Assembly (NCBI GenBank): GCA_963700195.1
Contig: CAVOWQ010000047.1
Span: 19,528 to 83,527 of the forward strand
Source of the DNA: AP-15 sp963700195
Lineage (GTDB): Bacteria; Pseudomonadota; Alphaproteobacteria; ATCC43930; CGMCC-115725
Length of the DNA stretch: 64,000 nucleotides
Reading direction: 5' to 3'
Numbering within the stretch: the first letter of the stretch is position 1; each line of letters starts with the position of its first letter. The translations under genes were made by a program, and so were the position numbers. Below the pieces are notes generated by a model, which saw only the letters and a program-made list of their open reading frames with translations, searched no databases and was not told the DNA's origin. This document shows, in pieces, positions 19,062-27,612 of the stretch.

Positions 19062-19520
19062 TTACAGCGGCGTCGCGAGCAGGGTGGGGACGGCGAAGGT
19101 GTCGAGGAGGATCAGCTTGTCGCGGATTTTGAGGCGCTGTCCCGAAGGTTCGAGCCGGTCGCGGTAGAGGCCGGTCGCGAACAGCCGGGTTTCGCCTTCC
19201 TGGTCGGTCTGAAAGACGGCAAATGGCGCCTCGACCATGAGGCCATTATCGAGAATCTGCGGCAGGCCGATGACATGGCGGTCGGTGTGGATGTTGTATT
19301 TGTTGGCTTCGCGCAAGGCGCGGATGCGGTCTTCGAGCATCGCTCGGCTGTCGCAAAAGACCAATGCCGCCGGCAGGCCGCGGTCGAAGTTCTCCCGTGG
19401 GACGATCTGATAGCGGCACTCCTCGGCGAAGAGGTCGAGCCATTCGTCGAACTTTGCCATGTCGATCAGGGCGCCGTATTCGGCGAGCAGATCGCAGACC
19501 CCGGCGCGCTCGGCGTTCAT
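19062..19520 (-). CDS. Aromatic-ring-hydroxylating dioxygenase, beta subunit
   Basis: 152 residues with the SnoaL-like fold of ring-hydroxylating dioxygenase small subunits: LLAEYGALIDMAKFDEWLDL, CRYQIVPREN, MLEDRIRALREANKYNIHTD and the C-terminal RLKIRDKLILLDTF. The beta subunit is structural in alpha3beta3 oxygenases. It overlaps the alpha-subunit gene by four bases (ATGA), so the two are translated together. The order is mono-oxygenase-like gene, alpha, beta. Confidence 0.88.
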   Translation of the reverse strand: MNAERAGVCDLLAEYGALIDMAKFDEWLDLFAEECRYQIVPRENFDRGLPAALVFCDSRAMLEDRIRALREANKYNIHTDRHVIGLPQILDNGLMVEAPFAVFQTDQEGETRLFATGLYRDRLEPSGQRLKIRDKLILLDTFAVPTLLATPL

Positions 19521-20770
19521 CGCACCGCGCCCTCCGGTTCGATGCCCAACAGCTCGGCGTAATACGACCAGAAGCCGCGCAACGGCACATCGGTCACCCG
19601 GTAGTCGCGGTCGGAAATCACTCCGCCCCCGCCGAGTTCGATGACCGTGGTGCGGTCGAGGTCGGGTGTAGAGGCGCGGTGTACGATCTCGATCGCCTCC
19701 CCGTCCTCCATCGAGACGAGGCCGGCGGGACCGACGAGATTGGTTTGACGCAGCCGGTGCAAGGTCATCTCGGGCGGATCGTCCTCGTAGCCGAGCATCG
19801 TCTGGAACACCTCGACCTCGTCGACGCCGCGCGGCCGGATCTGGCGCACCGCCAAACTGTTGCTGATCTGCACGAAGACCGCGGACGGGAAAACCGAGGT
19901 GACCACGAGATTGAGCTTGTCGTCGCGCTCAGGGCGGAAGGTGACGAGCGACGGCTCCTTCAGCGACAGGAAATCGTTGCGCACGCCGGCGCCGGCGTAA
20001 GCTTGGTGGGCGAACTCGTCGGTGTCGCTGTCAGCCTCCGCCCAGGTGATGTTGTGGCGGTGCCGCGCGTCCATCTTGACGCCGCCGGTCTGCGTCGACC
20101 GGTCGAGCCCGAAGGTGACGAGAAATTCGTGCAGCAGGCTGGCGTGGTAATTGTCGCGGGTATTCTCGGCGTAGAGCTTCCAGTTCCCGCGGATCCGCTG
20201 GCGATTGTAGCCGAGCACCCGGACGGGCCGGTCGAAGAGGCGGCGCAATTGCGCCAGGATCGCCGGGCCGAGGTAGTCTTCGAGCGGCTCGGCATCCTCG
20301 GCCAGGGTGCCGAACACCGCGCCGCTGACGATGCCGACCCGCAGCGGGCGCAGCCCGTGCCGGCGCATCTCAAAGCTCGGGTCGAGCCCGCCTTTGCCCC
20401 GGATGCCGCGGCGGAATGGGATTGCCGTCAGCGCACCGTCGAACCCATAGCACCATTGGTGATAGATGCAGATGTGCTCATCGGCATTGCCGGAAAGCTC
20501 GCGACGGACCAGCGCTCCGCGATGCGCGCAGCGATTGACGAATGCCTTGACCGCGCCCGATTTGTCCCGATTGACGATGACCGGCGTCTCGCCGACCCAG
20601 GTCGCCCGGAAATCACCCGGCTCGGGGATCTCGCTATCGAGGCCGAGATAGCTCCACACCGGCCCGCGAAAGATCCGCTCCTGCTCCCGGGCATAGATTT
20701 CGGCGTCGTGATAAAGCCGGTAGGGCACCCGGCTGTAGTCGAGCGCCGGCCAAATCGCAGCGGTCAACAT
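19517..20770 (-). CDS. Aromatic-ring-hydroxylating dioxygenase, alpha subunit (Rieske)
   Basis: 417 residues. The Rieske 2Fe-2S ligands are Cys81 and His83 (CAHRG) with Cys101 and His104 (CIYHQW). The mononuclear iron site is Asp206-x2-His209-x4-His214 in ENTRDNYHASLLHEF, with Asp206 as the bridge between centres. The family dihydroxylates aromatic rings using O2 and electrons from a reductase and sometimes a ferredoxin; overall it resembles the anthranilate/salicylate/benzoate-type group, but the substrate cannot be fixed. No ferredoxin or reductase gene is in the window, so electrons must come from elsewhere. Confidence 0.92.
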   Translation of the reverse strand: MLTAAIWPALDYSRVPYRLYHDAEIYAREQERIFRGPVWSYLGLDSEIPEPGDFRATWVGETPVIVNRDKSGAVKAFVNRCAHRGALVRRELSGNADEHICIYHQWCYGFDGALTAIPFRRGIRGKGGLDPSFEMRRHGLRPLRVGIVSGAVFGTLAEDAEPLEDYLGPAILAQLRRLFDRPVRVLGYNRQRIRGNWKLYAENTRDNYHASLLHEFLVTFGLDRSTQTGGVKMDARHRHNITWAEADSDTDEFAHQAYAGAGVRNDFLSLKEPSLVTFRPERDDKLNLVVTSVFPSAVFVQISNSLAVRQIRPRGVDEVEVFQTMLGYEDDPPEMTLHRLRQTNLVGPAGLVSMEDGEAIEIVHRASTPDLDRTTVIELGGGGVISDRDYRVTDVPLRGFWSYYAELLGIEPEGAVR

Positions 20771-21060
20771 CAGCGGGTCCGATGGTACTCGTAATCCTCA
20801 CGCTCACCGCTGCCGACACGCAGCTGCGGGTTCAGGGCGGGACGAGTCGCCTGCAGCTTGGCATGAGTGTCGAGCGCCGCTTGGTCGGACCAGCGTTCCA
20901 GCAAGGCCAGCTTGTCCGGGTTGAGGGCACTCTGGAAAACCTCGAATTGCTCGCAGCCGGGTTCCTTCATGCACTCCTCGCAACGCGCCCGGTACGCCTG
21001 CGCGAGCTCGGATCCCTTTCCCGGTGCGGCCGTGATCGTGACGACGAGACGAACTGCCAT
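20770..21060 (-). CDS. ABM-domain (quinol monooxygenase-like) protein
   Basis: 96 residues forming one antibiotic-biosynthesis-monooxygenase domain: VRLVVTITAAPGKGSELAQAY, CEQFEVFQSALNPDKLALLERW, and ALDTHAKLQATR. Members are dimeric ferredoxin-like proteins that include quinol oxidases such as YgiN and haem-degrading enzymes. Its stop overlaps the alpha-subunit ATG, so it is the first gene of the dioxygenase operon; it may handle a quinone or hydroquinone product. CCTCC on the plus strand (GGAGG on the coding strand) lies just before ATG 21060. Confidence 0.82.
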   Translation of the reverse strand: MAVRLVVTITAAPGKGSELAQAYRARCEECMKEPGCEQFEVFQSALNPDKLALLERWSDQAALDTHAKLQATRPALNPQLRVGSGEREDYEYHRTR

Positions 21061-21221
21061 AACCCCTCCTATGCCTGGGTAGAACTCAAGCAGTACGATC
21101 GCCGTGCCGCCCGGTCAAGGATCGACCCGCGGGGCCTTTTCCGGATACCGAGATCACTTGTCTTCAGGCTCATGTTCAGGTTTAATTCTGTTAATCGAAC
21201 AGCCGCACGGCTCACCACCTG

Positions 21222-21806
21222 ATGGCACTTCACCCCTCAGTGGCCGAAATAGAACACCCGCACGATCTCCATCATAAAAGAGAAAGACTGATCGCCATTA
21301 TTCGGCGTCAGTCGCTATTACAGAATCGGGATTTTGTGCTCGTTTCGGGACGATCGAGCAACTTCTTCTTCGACATGAAAAGAACAATGTTCGATCCGGA
21401 GGGAGCGGCGCTGTTGGCGGACCTGCTGTTCGACGCGATCAAGGCCGAGAATGTCGAATACATCGGAGGTCTGGAAACCGGAGCGATCCCGATCGTCGCT
21501 GCGCTGTGCGCCAGAAGCTGGCCCGAAAAGCCGCTCAAGGGCTTTTTTGTGCGCAAGGAAAACAAGAGGCACGGCACCGACCAACGGATTGATGGCCTGC
21601 TCGAAAGGGGATCGAAAGTCATTCTCTTCGAGGACGTCACGACCACCGGCGGCTCTGCGATGCAGGCGGTGAACCAGGCGCGGCAATTGGATTGCACGGT
21701 GTTGAAGGTGGTCTCCGTGGTCGATCGCCTCGAAGGAGCCGAAGAGAATTTCCGAGCGGCGGGCATCAAGTTCGACTCCGTGTTCACCTGGCGTGATTTC
21801 AGTTGA
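21222..21806 (+). CDS. pyrE: Orotate phosphoribosyltransferase
   Basis: 194 residues. Converts orotate and PRPP to OMP in pyrimidine synthesis. The PRPP-binding loop is VILFEDVTTTGGSAMQAV; SGRSSNFFFDMKRTMFDPEG, IGGLETGAIPIVAAL and FVRKENKRHGTDQRIDG (flexible catalytic loop) are all typical. Length is normal for bacterial PyrE. The stop overlaps the TTG start proposed for the next small gene. Confidence 0.93.
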   Translation: MALHPSVAEIEHPHDLHHKRERLIAIIRRQSLLQNRDFVLVSGRSSNFFFDMKRTMFDPEGAALLADLLFDAIKAENVEYIGGLETGAIPIVAALCARSWPEKPLKGFFVRKENKRHGTDQRIDGLLERGSKVILFEDVTTTGGSAMQAVNQARQLDCTVLKVVSVVDRLEGAEENFRAAGIKFDSVFTWRDFS

Positions 21807-22165
21807 GCCAATCGGTAATCGACCTGGCGGCGGCGCATCTGAGGCGTCAATTTATTTATCAGGCGCAACGCGGCCGGTTCGGTAGTTTGGAGGCTCTGCT
21901 GGAGCTGGCGATTTCCGCCCGGGGATGTGTGGCATCGTCGATGTCGTCGAGCCGCGTGATCGTGGCTTTCGTCCTCGAAAGGGTGCTGGGGCAGTGTGCC
22001 GAATACCTCGAGGCGCGGCCGGTGCCGATCTCGGAAATCGCCCAATTGGCCGATCGGCTCAATCGGCCGGTTTCCCGCGCGGTCGAATACCTCGCCGGAG
22101 CCGACGACGATCCGATCGACATCGCTGCTGGTCTGGTCAAGTCGCGTCCGGCGAGAGACCGGTAA
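21803..22165 (+). CDS. Hypothetical protein downstream of pyrE
   Basis: 120 residues from a TTG that overlaps the pyrE stop (TTGA). The translation looks globular and mainly helical (VIVAFVLERVLGQCAEYLEA, ISEIAQLADRLNRPVSRAVEYL), the second half resembling a helix-turn-helix or small helical bundle, but I recognise no family. The start is weak; an internal ATG (SSSRVIVAF region) is possible. The coupling to pyrE is the main support. Confidence 0.45.
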   Translation: MSQSVIDLAAAHLRRQFIYQAQRGRFGSLEALLELAISARGCVASSMSSSRVIVAFVLERVLGQCAEYLEARPVPISEIAQLADRLNRPVSRAVEYLAGADDDPIDIAAGLVKSRPARDR

Positions 22166-22178
22166 TCACCAGCAAGGC

Positions 22179-23133
22179 TCATTGCAAGCTGTCTCTCAGC
22201 AGAGCGGCGAGACGGACGCCTGCCTTCGCCAACTGCTCCTTGACCGCGGCGACGGCGCGGTCGCGGTACCGGGCGTCAAGCCGGTGTAGCGGGACCGGCC
22301 CGCAGGCATCCGTCTCCCCCTTTCGTAGTGGAAAGGTGAACTGACCGCCTGCTTCGGCCGGAAAGCCGTATACGACCGACTTCGCGAGTTCGTACGATTC
22401 CCGCGCCCATTCCTCCGGGGTGCCGCCGGACCATTTGCGAATATCGACCGCGGTCAGCCTGGCGGCGATCTGCTCGGCAGCCTTAGCCGGGTTCTTCCCC
22501 TCCGCCTCGGCGACCAAGTCGTCCTCCCAGTAGATACTGAGCCGAACCGGGGTCTTGCTCCCCGGCGGGAGAACCGCGACACAGTGCCCGCTCTGGTCCT
22601 TGCGCTCGACTGTGAAAAGCGGGTCATGTACGTCGCCGACGAGATTGAGCAGGAATTGCAGGTCCATCAGCTGCTCCGGCGCGGAAGTGCCTGAACTCGC
22701 GCAGCTCCTTTGCGAACTGCTCGATCTTGTCGACAATGCAGTCGTCTTGTGGTCCGTGGCTCGCCGGCATCATCGTTCGCAAAGCGGGTCTGCCGAAACA
22801 GGCTTTCCTCAGATCGGGATTATCGGGATCGAGTTTCGCGTAATGCCACTTCGTGGTCGCTGCGCGTCCCTCCGGGCTCTTCTCCCGCAGCGCGTCGGCC
22901 CAGATCGCCTCTCCGGCGATGTCGGTCGTCGTCCAGGTATTCGATTTATCGGCGGCCAGAATCTCGGCAATCTTCTTTTCGACCGGCGGATCCGCGGTTT
23001 GTAGGAGCCGATCAGCGAGCAAGGCTATGATCTGGTGCGCCTCGCCACCCCACGCCCAGCTCTGCGTTGGCGCGCATAAAAGGGCGGCTGGCACGAAACA
23101 GAGAATTGCGGAGCAAAGCCGAAAACGGGTCAT
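22179..23133 (-). pseudogene. S1/P1-type nuclease, one-base insertion
   Basis: A signal peptide ends at SWA, giving a mature protein starting WGGEAHQIIALLADRLL, whose N-terminal Trp and His are zinc ligands in the S1/P1 family. Further zinc-ligand regions are TTKWHYAKLD and LLNLVGDVHDPL. The reading frame breaks after EQFAKELRE near 22695; dropping one base joins SGTSAPEQLMDLQFLLNLVG and continues to the stop at 22179. Total about 317 residues. These secreted zinc enzymes cut single-stranded DNA and RNA and release 5'-mononucleotides. DHLY-type ligands are intact, so only the frameshift argues against function. Confidence 0.85.
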
Positions 23134-23231
23134 CGCCTCGGTCGGATCGACTGCGTGTGTTGCGGGTCCGGTTCCTATGCTAGATCATCGCGAGCCGAGC
23201 GCGCTACGGGCCATTGTACGAGCAAGGCAAG

Positions 23232-23996
23232 ATGAGCGGCAGTCGCATCCTCGCGAGTCCGATCCTATGGGTCGGGCTCTTGTTCGCAGTGCTGTTGCTG
23301 CGCATGGAAGCGCTGAGACCGGTCTTCCACTGGGCGTTTCCAGGCGTCGAGCCGGTGATCTACCAACGCAGCAGCTTTCTTGCGTTGTTCCTGTCGCACC
23401 TGGCGCTGGTTGCAGCGGCGAGCCTTGCGGCGATATCTGTTGGTCTCTCGCTCGCAGTGTTCGTTACCCGCCCCGTCGGACGGGATTTCCGATTGATGGT
23501 GAACACGCTGGCGACCGTGGGTCAGACCTTGCCGCCCGCCGCCGTTTTGGCGATCGCCGTCCCGGCCGTCGGCTTCGGCTCCCGCCCGACGGTGCTGGCA
23601 TTATTTCTTTACGGCCTCCTGCCGATCATCGCGAGCGCGATCGCCGGCCTGGAAGGAGTGCCTCGCGCGGTGCGCGAAGCAGCCGAGGGCCTCGGCCTCT
23701 CGTCTTGGCAACAGTTGCGCGACGTGGACTTGCCCCTGGCGGCCCCGGTGATCTTTTCAGGGATACGCGTCTCGGTCACGATCGCGATCGGCACAGCGAC
23801 GATCGGGTCGACAGTCGGCGCCTTGACGCTCGGCACTCCGATCTTTAATGGCTTGGTCGCCGACAAGCTGCCTTTCGTTATCGAGGGCGCCGTTCTGGTC
23901 GCACTGTTTGCAATCGTCACCGATCTGTTGTTTGTGGGCCTGGAAAGATGGCTGCGGGGCGAAACAGGGCAGGCAGTCAGCGAAACAAATCGATGA
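23232..23996 (+). CDS. Osmoprotectant-type ABC transporter permease (OpuCB/YehW-like)
   Basis: 254 residues from ATG 23232. Hydrophobic segments near residues 10-30, 50-80, 95-115, 120-145 and 190-240 surround the permease signature GLGLSSWQQLRDVDLPLAAPVIFSGIR (the EAA loop, including EAAEGLGLSS). The N-terminus (FHWAFPGVEPVIYQRSSFLALF) is typical of the glycine-betaine/choline importer permeases. Neither the ATPase nor a substrate-binding protein is adjacent, so this permease is orphaned or works with genes elsewhere. GGCAAG stands before the ATG. Confidence 0.8.
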   Translation: MSGSRILASPILWVGLLFAVLLLRMEALRPVFHWAFPGVEPVIYQRSSFLALFLSHLALVAAASLAAISVGLSLAVFVTRPVGRDFRLMVNTLATVGQTLPPAAVLAIAVPAVGFGSRPTVLALFLYGLLPIIASAIAGLEGVPRAVREAAEGLGLSSWQQLRDVDLPLAAPVIFSGIRVSVTIAIGTATIGSTVGALTLGTPIFNGLVADKLPFVIEGAVLVALFAIVTDLLFVGLERWLRGETGQAVSETNR

Positions 23997-24123
23997 GGAT
24001 GCCGAAGATGAAGACCGTGACGCCGCTCCACAGAAGAAGGGCGAGAATGTCTTTTGCCCGGGCCGAATCCGGCGCTACCCGAGAAAGATAGGCTGACCGC
24101 AGCATACGCATGGCGTCGCTCAT
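23977..24123 (-). CDS. Possible 48-residue tail-anchored membrane protein
   Basis: A minus-strand frame from ATG 24123 to TGA 23977. It begins MSDAMRMLRSAYLSRVAPD, carries basic and polar residues to about position 25, then a single hydrophobic segment ILALLLWSGVTVFIFGIL and a short end DLFR. It overlaps the convergent permease gene by 20 bases. The composition (charged head, one helix, tiny tail) is what small membrane proteins look like, but no homologue is recognised and the ribosome site is weak. Confidence 0.35.
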   Translation of the reverse strand: MSDAMRMLRSAYLSRVAPDSARAKDILALLLWSGVTVFIFGILIDLFR

Positions 24124-24203
24124 CCAGCAGCTTCAAGGTTAACTTTAGCTGCGGCCCCACGCCGGTGTCGAACAAAATCTTAATCAAGCATCGCGAGTAG
24201 CAA

Positions 24204-25238
24204 TTGAGGGCTGTCTTGGCTGGCGCGTTGGTGGTTTGCGTCGTCAGTGCGGCGGGCGCGGAACCGCCGATCTTCAACCTCTACGACTTCGCGTTTGAAG
24301 ACGGCTCTATCCTGCCGGAATTGCGGGTCGCCTACGAAACTCACGGCAAGCTCAGCGCCGGGCGCGACAATGCGATCCTCTTGCTGCACGGGACGAGCGG
24401 AAATCGTCATTCCTTTGACGCAATGATCGGACCAGGGAAGACGTTCGACACCGACAAGAATTTCGTGATCACGGTCGACGCCATCGGCGGCGGCGATTCA
24501 TCCTCGCCAAAGGATGGGTTGGGACAGGATTTCCCGCGATACACGATCCGCGACATGATGGCGGCGCAGCACGCGCTGGTTACCCGCGGGCTCGAGCTGA
24601 CGACGCTGCGGGCTGTCGGCGGCAGCTCGATGGGGTCTTTCGAAGCCCTCGAATGGGGCATTCACCACCCGGAGATGGTGCGCAGCCTGATCCTGCTGGT
24701 TCCGAGCCCCAGAGCCGAAGCCAATTTTCAGCTCACCATCGATCTGATGACCTCTGTGATCGCGCTCGATCCGGATTGGCAGGGCGGCCGGTATACGCGA
24801 AACCCGGTCCAAGGACTGCGACTCGCCGGCATGGCCTATTACCCCTGGACCGTGTCGGCGCCCTATCTCAATCGGCTGCCAGCAGCGCAATTGGCGAAGG
24901 AGATAGAGGATAGCGCTCGCGCCTTCGCCAATTGGGACGCCAACTCGCTGGTGTTGCGCTATGCCGCGAGCCGCGCGCATGACGTCTCCGGCCCGTTTGG
25001 CGGTGATCTCGGCGCCGCTCTGGCGCAGATCACGGCGCCGACGCTGGTATTGCCGAGCGCGAGCGACCGGCTGCTCGGGGTCGAAGGCGCACGTCGGATC
25101 CGTGATGGCGTCAAACAGGCGAGCTATGCCGAAATCCCCTCGGACCTCGGCCATCGCGTGGCACGCCCCGCGCCGGGAACATCCGAGGGCGAGTTTATCG
25201 ATCATCAGATCCGAGCCCTTCTGGCCAAGATCGAATGA
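24204..25238 (+). CDS. Exported alpha/beta-hydrolase of the homoserine acetyltransferase (MetX) family
   Basis: 344 residues from TTG 24204, beginning with a signal peptide (MRAVLAGALVVCVVSAAGA) and then the MetX-like core: ILPELRVAYETHGKLS, AILLLHGTSGNRHSF, VDAIGGGDSSSP, the nucleophile elbow VGGSSMGSFEALEW (Ser in GGSSMG), an Asp in LPSASDRLLG and the catalytic His in IPSDLGHRVARPAP. True homoserine acetyltransferases are cytoplasmic, so an exported relative is probably a hydrolase or acyltransferase on an unknown substrate. TTG is chosen because it gives a complete signal peptide. Confidence 0.82.
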   Translation: MRAVLAGALVVCVVSAAGAEPPIFNLYDFAFEDGSILPELRVAYETHGKLSAGRDNAILLLHGTSGNRHSFDAMIGPGKTFDTDKNFVITVDAIGGGDSSSPKDGLGQDFPRYTIRDMMAAQHALVTRGLELTTLRAVGGSSMGSFEALEWGIHHPEMVRSLILLVPSPRAEANFQLTIDLMTSVIALDPDWQGGRYTRNPVQGLRLAGMAYYPWTVSAPYLNRLPAAQLAKEIEDSARAFANWDANSLVLRYAASRAHDVSGPFGGDLGAALAQITAPTLVLPSASDRLLGVEGARRIRDGVKQASYAEIPSDLGHRVARPAPGTSEGEFIDHQIRALLAKIE

Positions 25239-25275
25239 GGGGCCGAGGGCCGCCCCTTTCTCCCGGCTGGGGTCT

Positions 25276-25864
25276 TCAGCCGCCGACCCGAGCCGCCTTG
25301 GTCCACCGCCGCGCAAGTTGGCCGAAGAACGGCTGAGAGGTCTCCTCAGCGAGCTTTACCCCGAGCTCTGAAAGTTTCGCCGAACCGCCGACCAGAAGTC
25401 TCCAAACTGCTGCACGTGAATCCGGCATTCACCTCGATCGCATCGGAGAGCGTCTTTACCGCGAGCAACTTTGTTGCCGTGCGCGCCAGCACATCCATGC
25501 CCGAGAGTGCCAGTCCGGCAATCTCGGCGCTCAGGGCTTCGAGGCCGCGCGCCAGCGCCGCTTGTGACTGGGCGAGCGCCGCCGCGGCATCGCCCTCGAA
25601 ATGCCCGAGAAAATCGGCGTTCGCAGTCTTTGGCGCCGCTGGGAGCCGGTCGACGTTCGGCAAAAGTGCCGCGGTAGCAGCAGTCGCGAGATCGACGGCC
25701 GTTTCCGTCGATTTGTCCGCCTCGACAAGCAGTTCAGCGGGTTTAGGTGGTTCGATCTCGCTCGGCCCGCTTGCTGGGGGCGGAGCTTCGACCGACTTTG
25801 AGAGTGCGGCCGGAGCCTCGGTAGGCCCGGACGCGCGTAACGAGCGTCTGCCCTTGGTTTCCAT
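25276..25864 (-). CDS. Phasin family protein (one-base insertion near 3' end)
   Basis: From ATG 25864 (METKGRRSLRASGPTEA) a Pro/Ala/Glu-rich N-terminus leads to a helical phasin domain: ALAQSQAALARGLEALSAEI, MDVLARTATKLLAVKTLSD and AIEVNAGFTCSSLET. The frame as written stops at 25346 with an uncharacteristic tail. Dropping one base near 25394-25398 changes the tail to LVGGSAKLSELGVKLAEETS and QPFFGQLARRWTKAARVGG, stop at 25276, which is the standard phasin ending. Phasins coat polyhydroxyalkanoate granules; no PHA synthase or depolymerase is in the window. The upstream extension to 25909 is possible but unlikely. Confidence 0.75.
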
Positions 25865-25968
25865 GATCTCAGCCTTGTCCTCCACCGCGGTGCATTTCGC
25901 GCCGCACAACTTGAAACCTACGCAAAAATTTGCTGGCTATCAATAAAATTGTGCATTGCACAAGATAA

Positions 25969-26394
25969 TCAGATGGGCTGGACGCGCAACAGTGTGTTTT
26001 CGGCGCCGGTTACGCGCACGCGGGTCCCGGCTGGCAAGTCAGGTCCTGCGACCAGCCAAACCGTATCATCGACTCTGAGCCGACCGCGCCCGTCGACGAT
26101 CGCACCGTCTAATGTGAACATCCGGCCGATGTAGCTCTCGGCGCGCCGGTTGAGGTGCCGGTCGCTTGCACTTGCTTTGGTATGGGCGAAAGCCGTCCGG
26201 CCGAGGGCGACGCTGGCGATGGCGAGAACTGCAAAGATCAACGCCTGGTGCTCCCAGGCGAGCCCGGGATAGCGCCAAGAGATCGCCGCGACGCCAAGCG
26301 CCGCGGCGGCCAGCCAAATACAGACCATCGCCGGTACGGCGACCTCGATCACTGCTAGGCCAGCCCCAATGACGGCCCAATACCAGTACGGCAT
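25969..26394 (-). CDS. NfeD-like membrane protein
   Basis: 141 residues. Membrane segments at about 5-25, 28-45 and 48-65 (YWAVIGAGLAVIEVAVPAMV, WLAAAALGVAAI, LIFAVLAIASVALG) precede a soluble OB-fold with SYIGRMFTLDGAIVDGRGRL and TVWLVAGPDLPAGTRVRVTG, the short NfeD1b type. NfeD proteins act with SPFH-domain partners in the membrane, and the partner gene overlaps this one: its ATG shares one base with the stop of the preceding gene. Confidence 0.88.
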   Translation of the reverse strand: MPYWYWAVIGAGLAVIEVAVPAMVCIWLAAAALGVAAISWRYPGLAWEHQALIFAVLAIASVALGRTAFAHTKASASDRHLNRRAESYIGRMFTLDGAIVDGRGRLRVDDTVWLVAGPDLPAGTRVRVTGAENTLLRVQPI

Positions 26395-27359
26395 TAACGC
26401 CCCGTTGCCGGCCCGCCTACCGCCGGATTGGCCGCAGCCCGGGCCGTGCCGAAGCTCTCGCGCGCCAACTCGGCGATCCCGGCCAGCGATCCGATCATCG
26501 ATGCGCTCTCGAGCGGCATCAGGATCACCTTCTGGTTCTGACTCCCGACGAGGCGACCAATAGCATCGATATAACGTTGTGCCACGAAGTAGTTGATCGC
26601 CTGGATGCTGCCGCGCCCGATCGCCTCGGAAACCGACGTCGTCGCCTTGGCCTCCGCCTCGGCCTGCCGTTCCCGCGCCTCCGCGTCGCGAAAGGCCGCC
26701 TCGCGACGGGCTTCCGCAGCGAGGATGACCGCCTGTTTCTCGCCCTCGGCCTTGAGCACCGCCGCCTGTTTGAAACCCTCCGCCTCTAGGACGTTGGCGC
26801 GCTTCTCCCGCTCGGCCTTCATCTGCCGGGCCATCGCTGCAACCAGCTCCTGAGGCGGTGTGATGTCCTTGATTTCGACGCGTTGAACCTTTACCCCCCA
26901 GGGGGTGGTCGCCGCATCGACGACGGTGAGAAGCTGGCTGTTGATGCGGTCGCGCTCGGACAACAACTCGTCGAGGCTCATCGAGCCCATGACCGTGCGG
27001 ATATTGGTCATCACCAGGTTGAGGATCGCGAGCTCGAGGGTGGTGACCTCATAGGCCGCCTTCGCCGCGTCCAGTACTTGATAGAAGACGATCGCGTCCA
27101 CCGTCACCACGGCGTTATCGCGCGTGATGACGCTCTGCGAGGGAACTTGGAGTACAGTCTCCATCATGTTCATCTTAGCCCCGACACGATCGACTACGGG
27201 GACGATCAGCGCGAGACCCGGCTGGAGAGTCCGCACATAACGGCCGAATCGTTCGACCGTCCACTCGCTCCCTTGAGGGACCCTCTGAACTGCAAGAACG
27301 ACGAAAATCAGTGCGAACAAGACCACGAAGAGTACGAAGACGGAGAAGGCGCTGAGCAT
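26394..27359 (-). CDS. qmcA: SPFH/Band-7 (stomatin-like) membrane protein
   Basis: 321 residues from ATG 27359 (MLSAFSVFVLFVVLFALIFV). One N-terminal helix is followed by the Band-7 domain (RVPQGSEWTVERFGRYVRTL, GLALIVPVVDRV, VITRDNAVVTVDAIVFYQV) and a long coiled coil rich in KAERE/AEAR repeats (about 190-260: MKAEREKRANVLEAEGF, AEARREAAFRDAEARERQ), ending in a Gly/Pro-rich tail. These scaffold proteins form membrane microdomains and often partner NfeD or FtsH. It resembles QmcA of E. coli, whose partner is YbbK-type NfeD, so the operon order fits. Upstream ATG 27404 lacks a clear ribosome site. Confidence 0.9.
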   Translation of the reverse strand: MLSAFSVFVLFVVLFALIFVVLAVQRVPQGSEWTVERFGRYVRTLQPGLALIVPVVDRVGAKMNMMETVLQVPSQSVITRDNAVVTVDAIVFYQVLDAAKAAYEVTTLELAILNLVMTNIRTVMGSMSLDELLSERDRINSQLLTVVDAATTPWGVKVQRVEIKDITPPQELVAAMARQMKAEREKRANVLEAEGFKQAAVLKAEGEKQAVILAAEARREAAFRDAEARERQAEAEAKATTSVSEAIGRGSIQAINYFVAQRYIDAIGRLVGSQNQKVILMPLESASMIGSLAGIAELARESFGTARAAANPAVGGPATGR

Positions 27360-27612
27360 GACACCGTTCCATCGGCAGTTGCGTTCTGGTATTCTATCCA
27401 CCACTCATTGCGATAGCATTAGCGGCTTGCAAGCAGCAGGGGCGCTCCGAGGCGCGCTTCGCGCTCGCCTGCCGCAAGCCCCATTCGAAGCCTTTGATCT
27501 ATTCGTACGATCGAAAACGTAGACAGAGATGCGCGGTTTTTCTATTCTACCTGACGATGACTGTGATCGATCGCTGATCGCGCATAGTCTGTCGGGGGAA
27601 TGGGGGGTTGAA

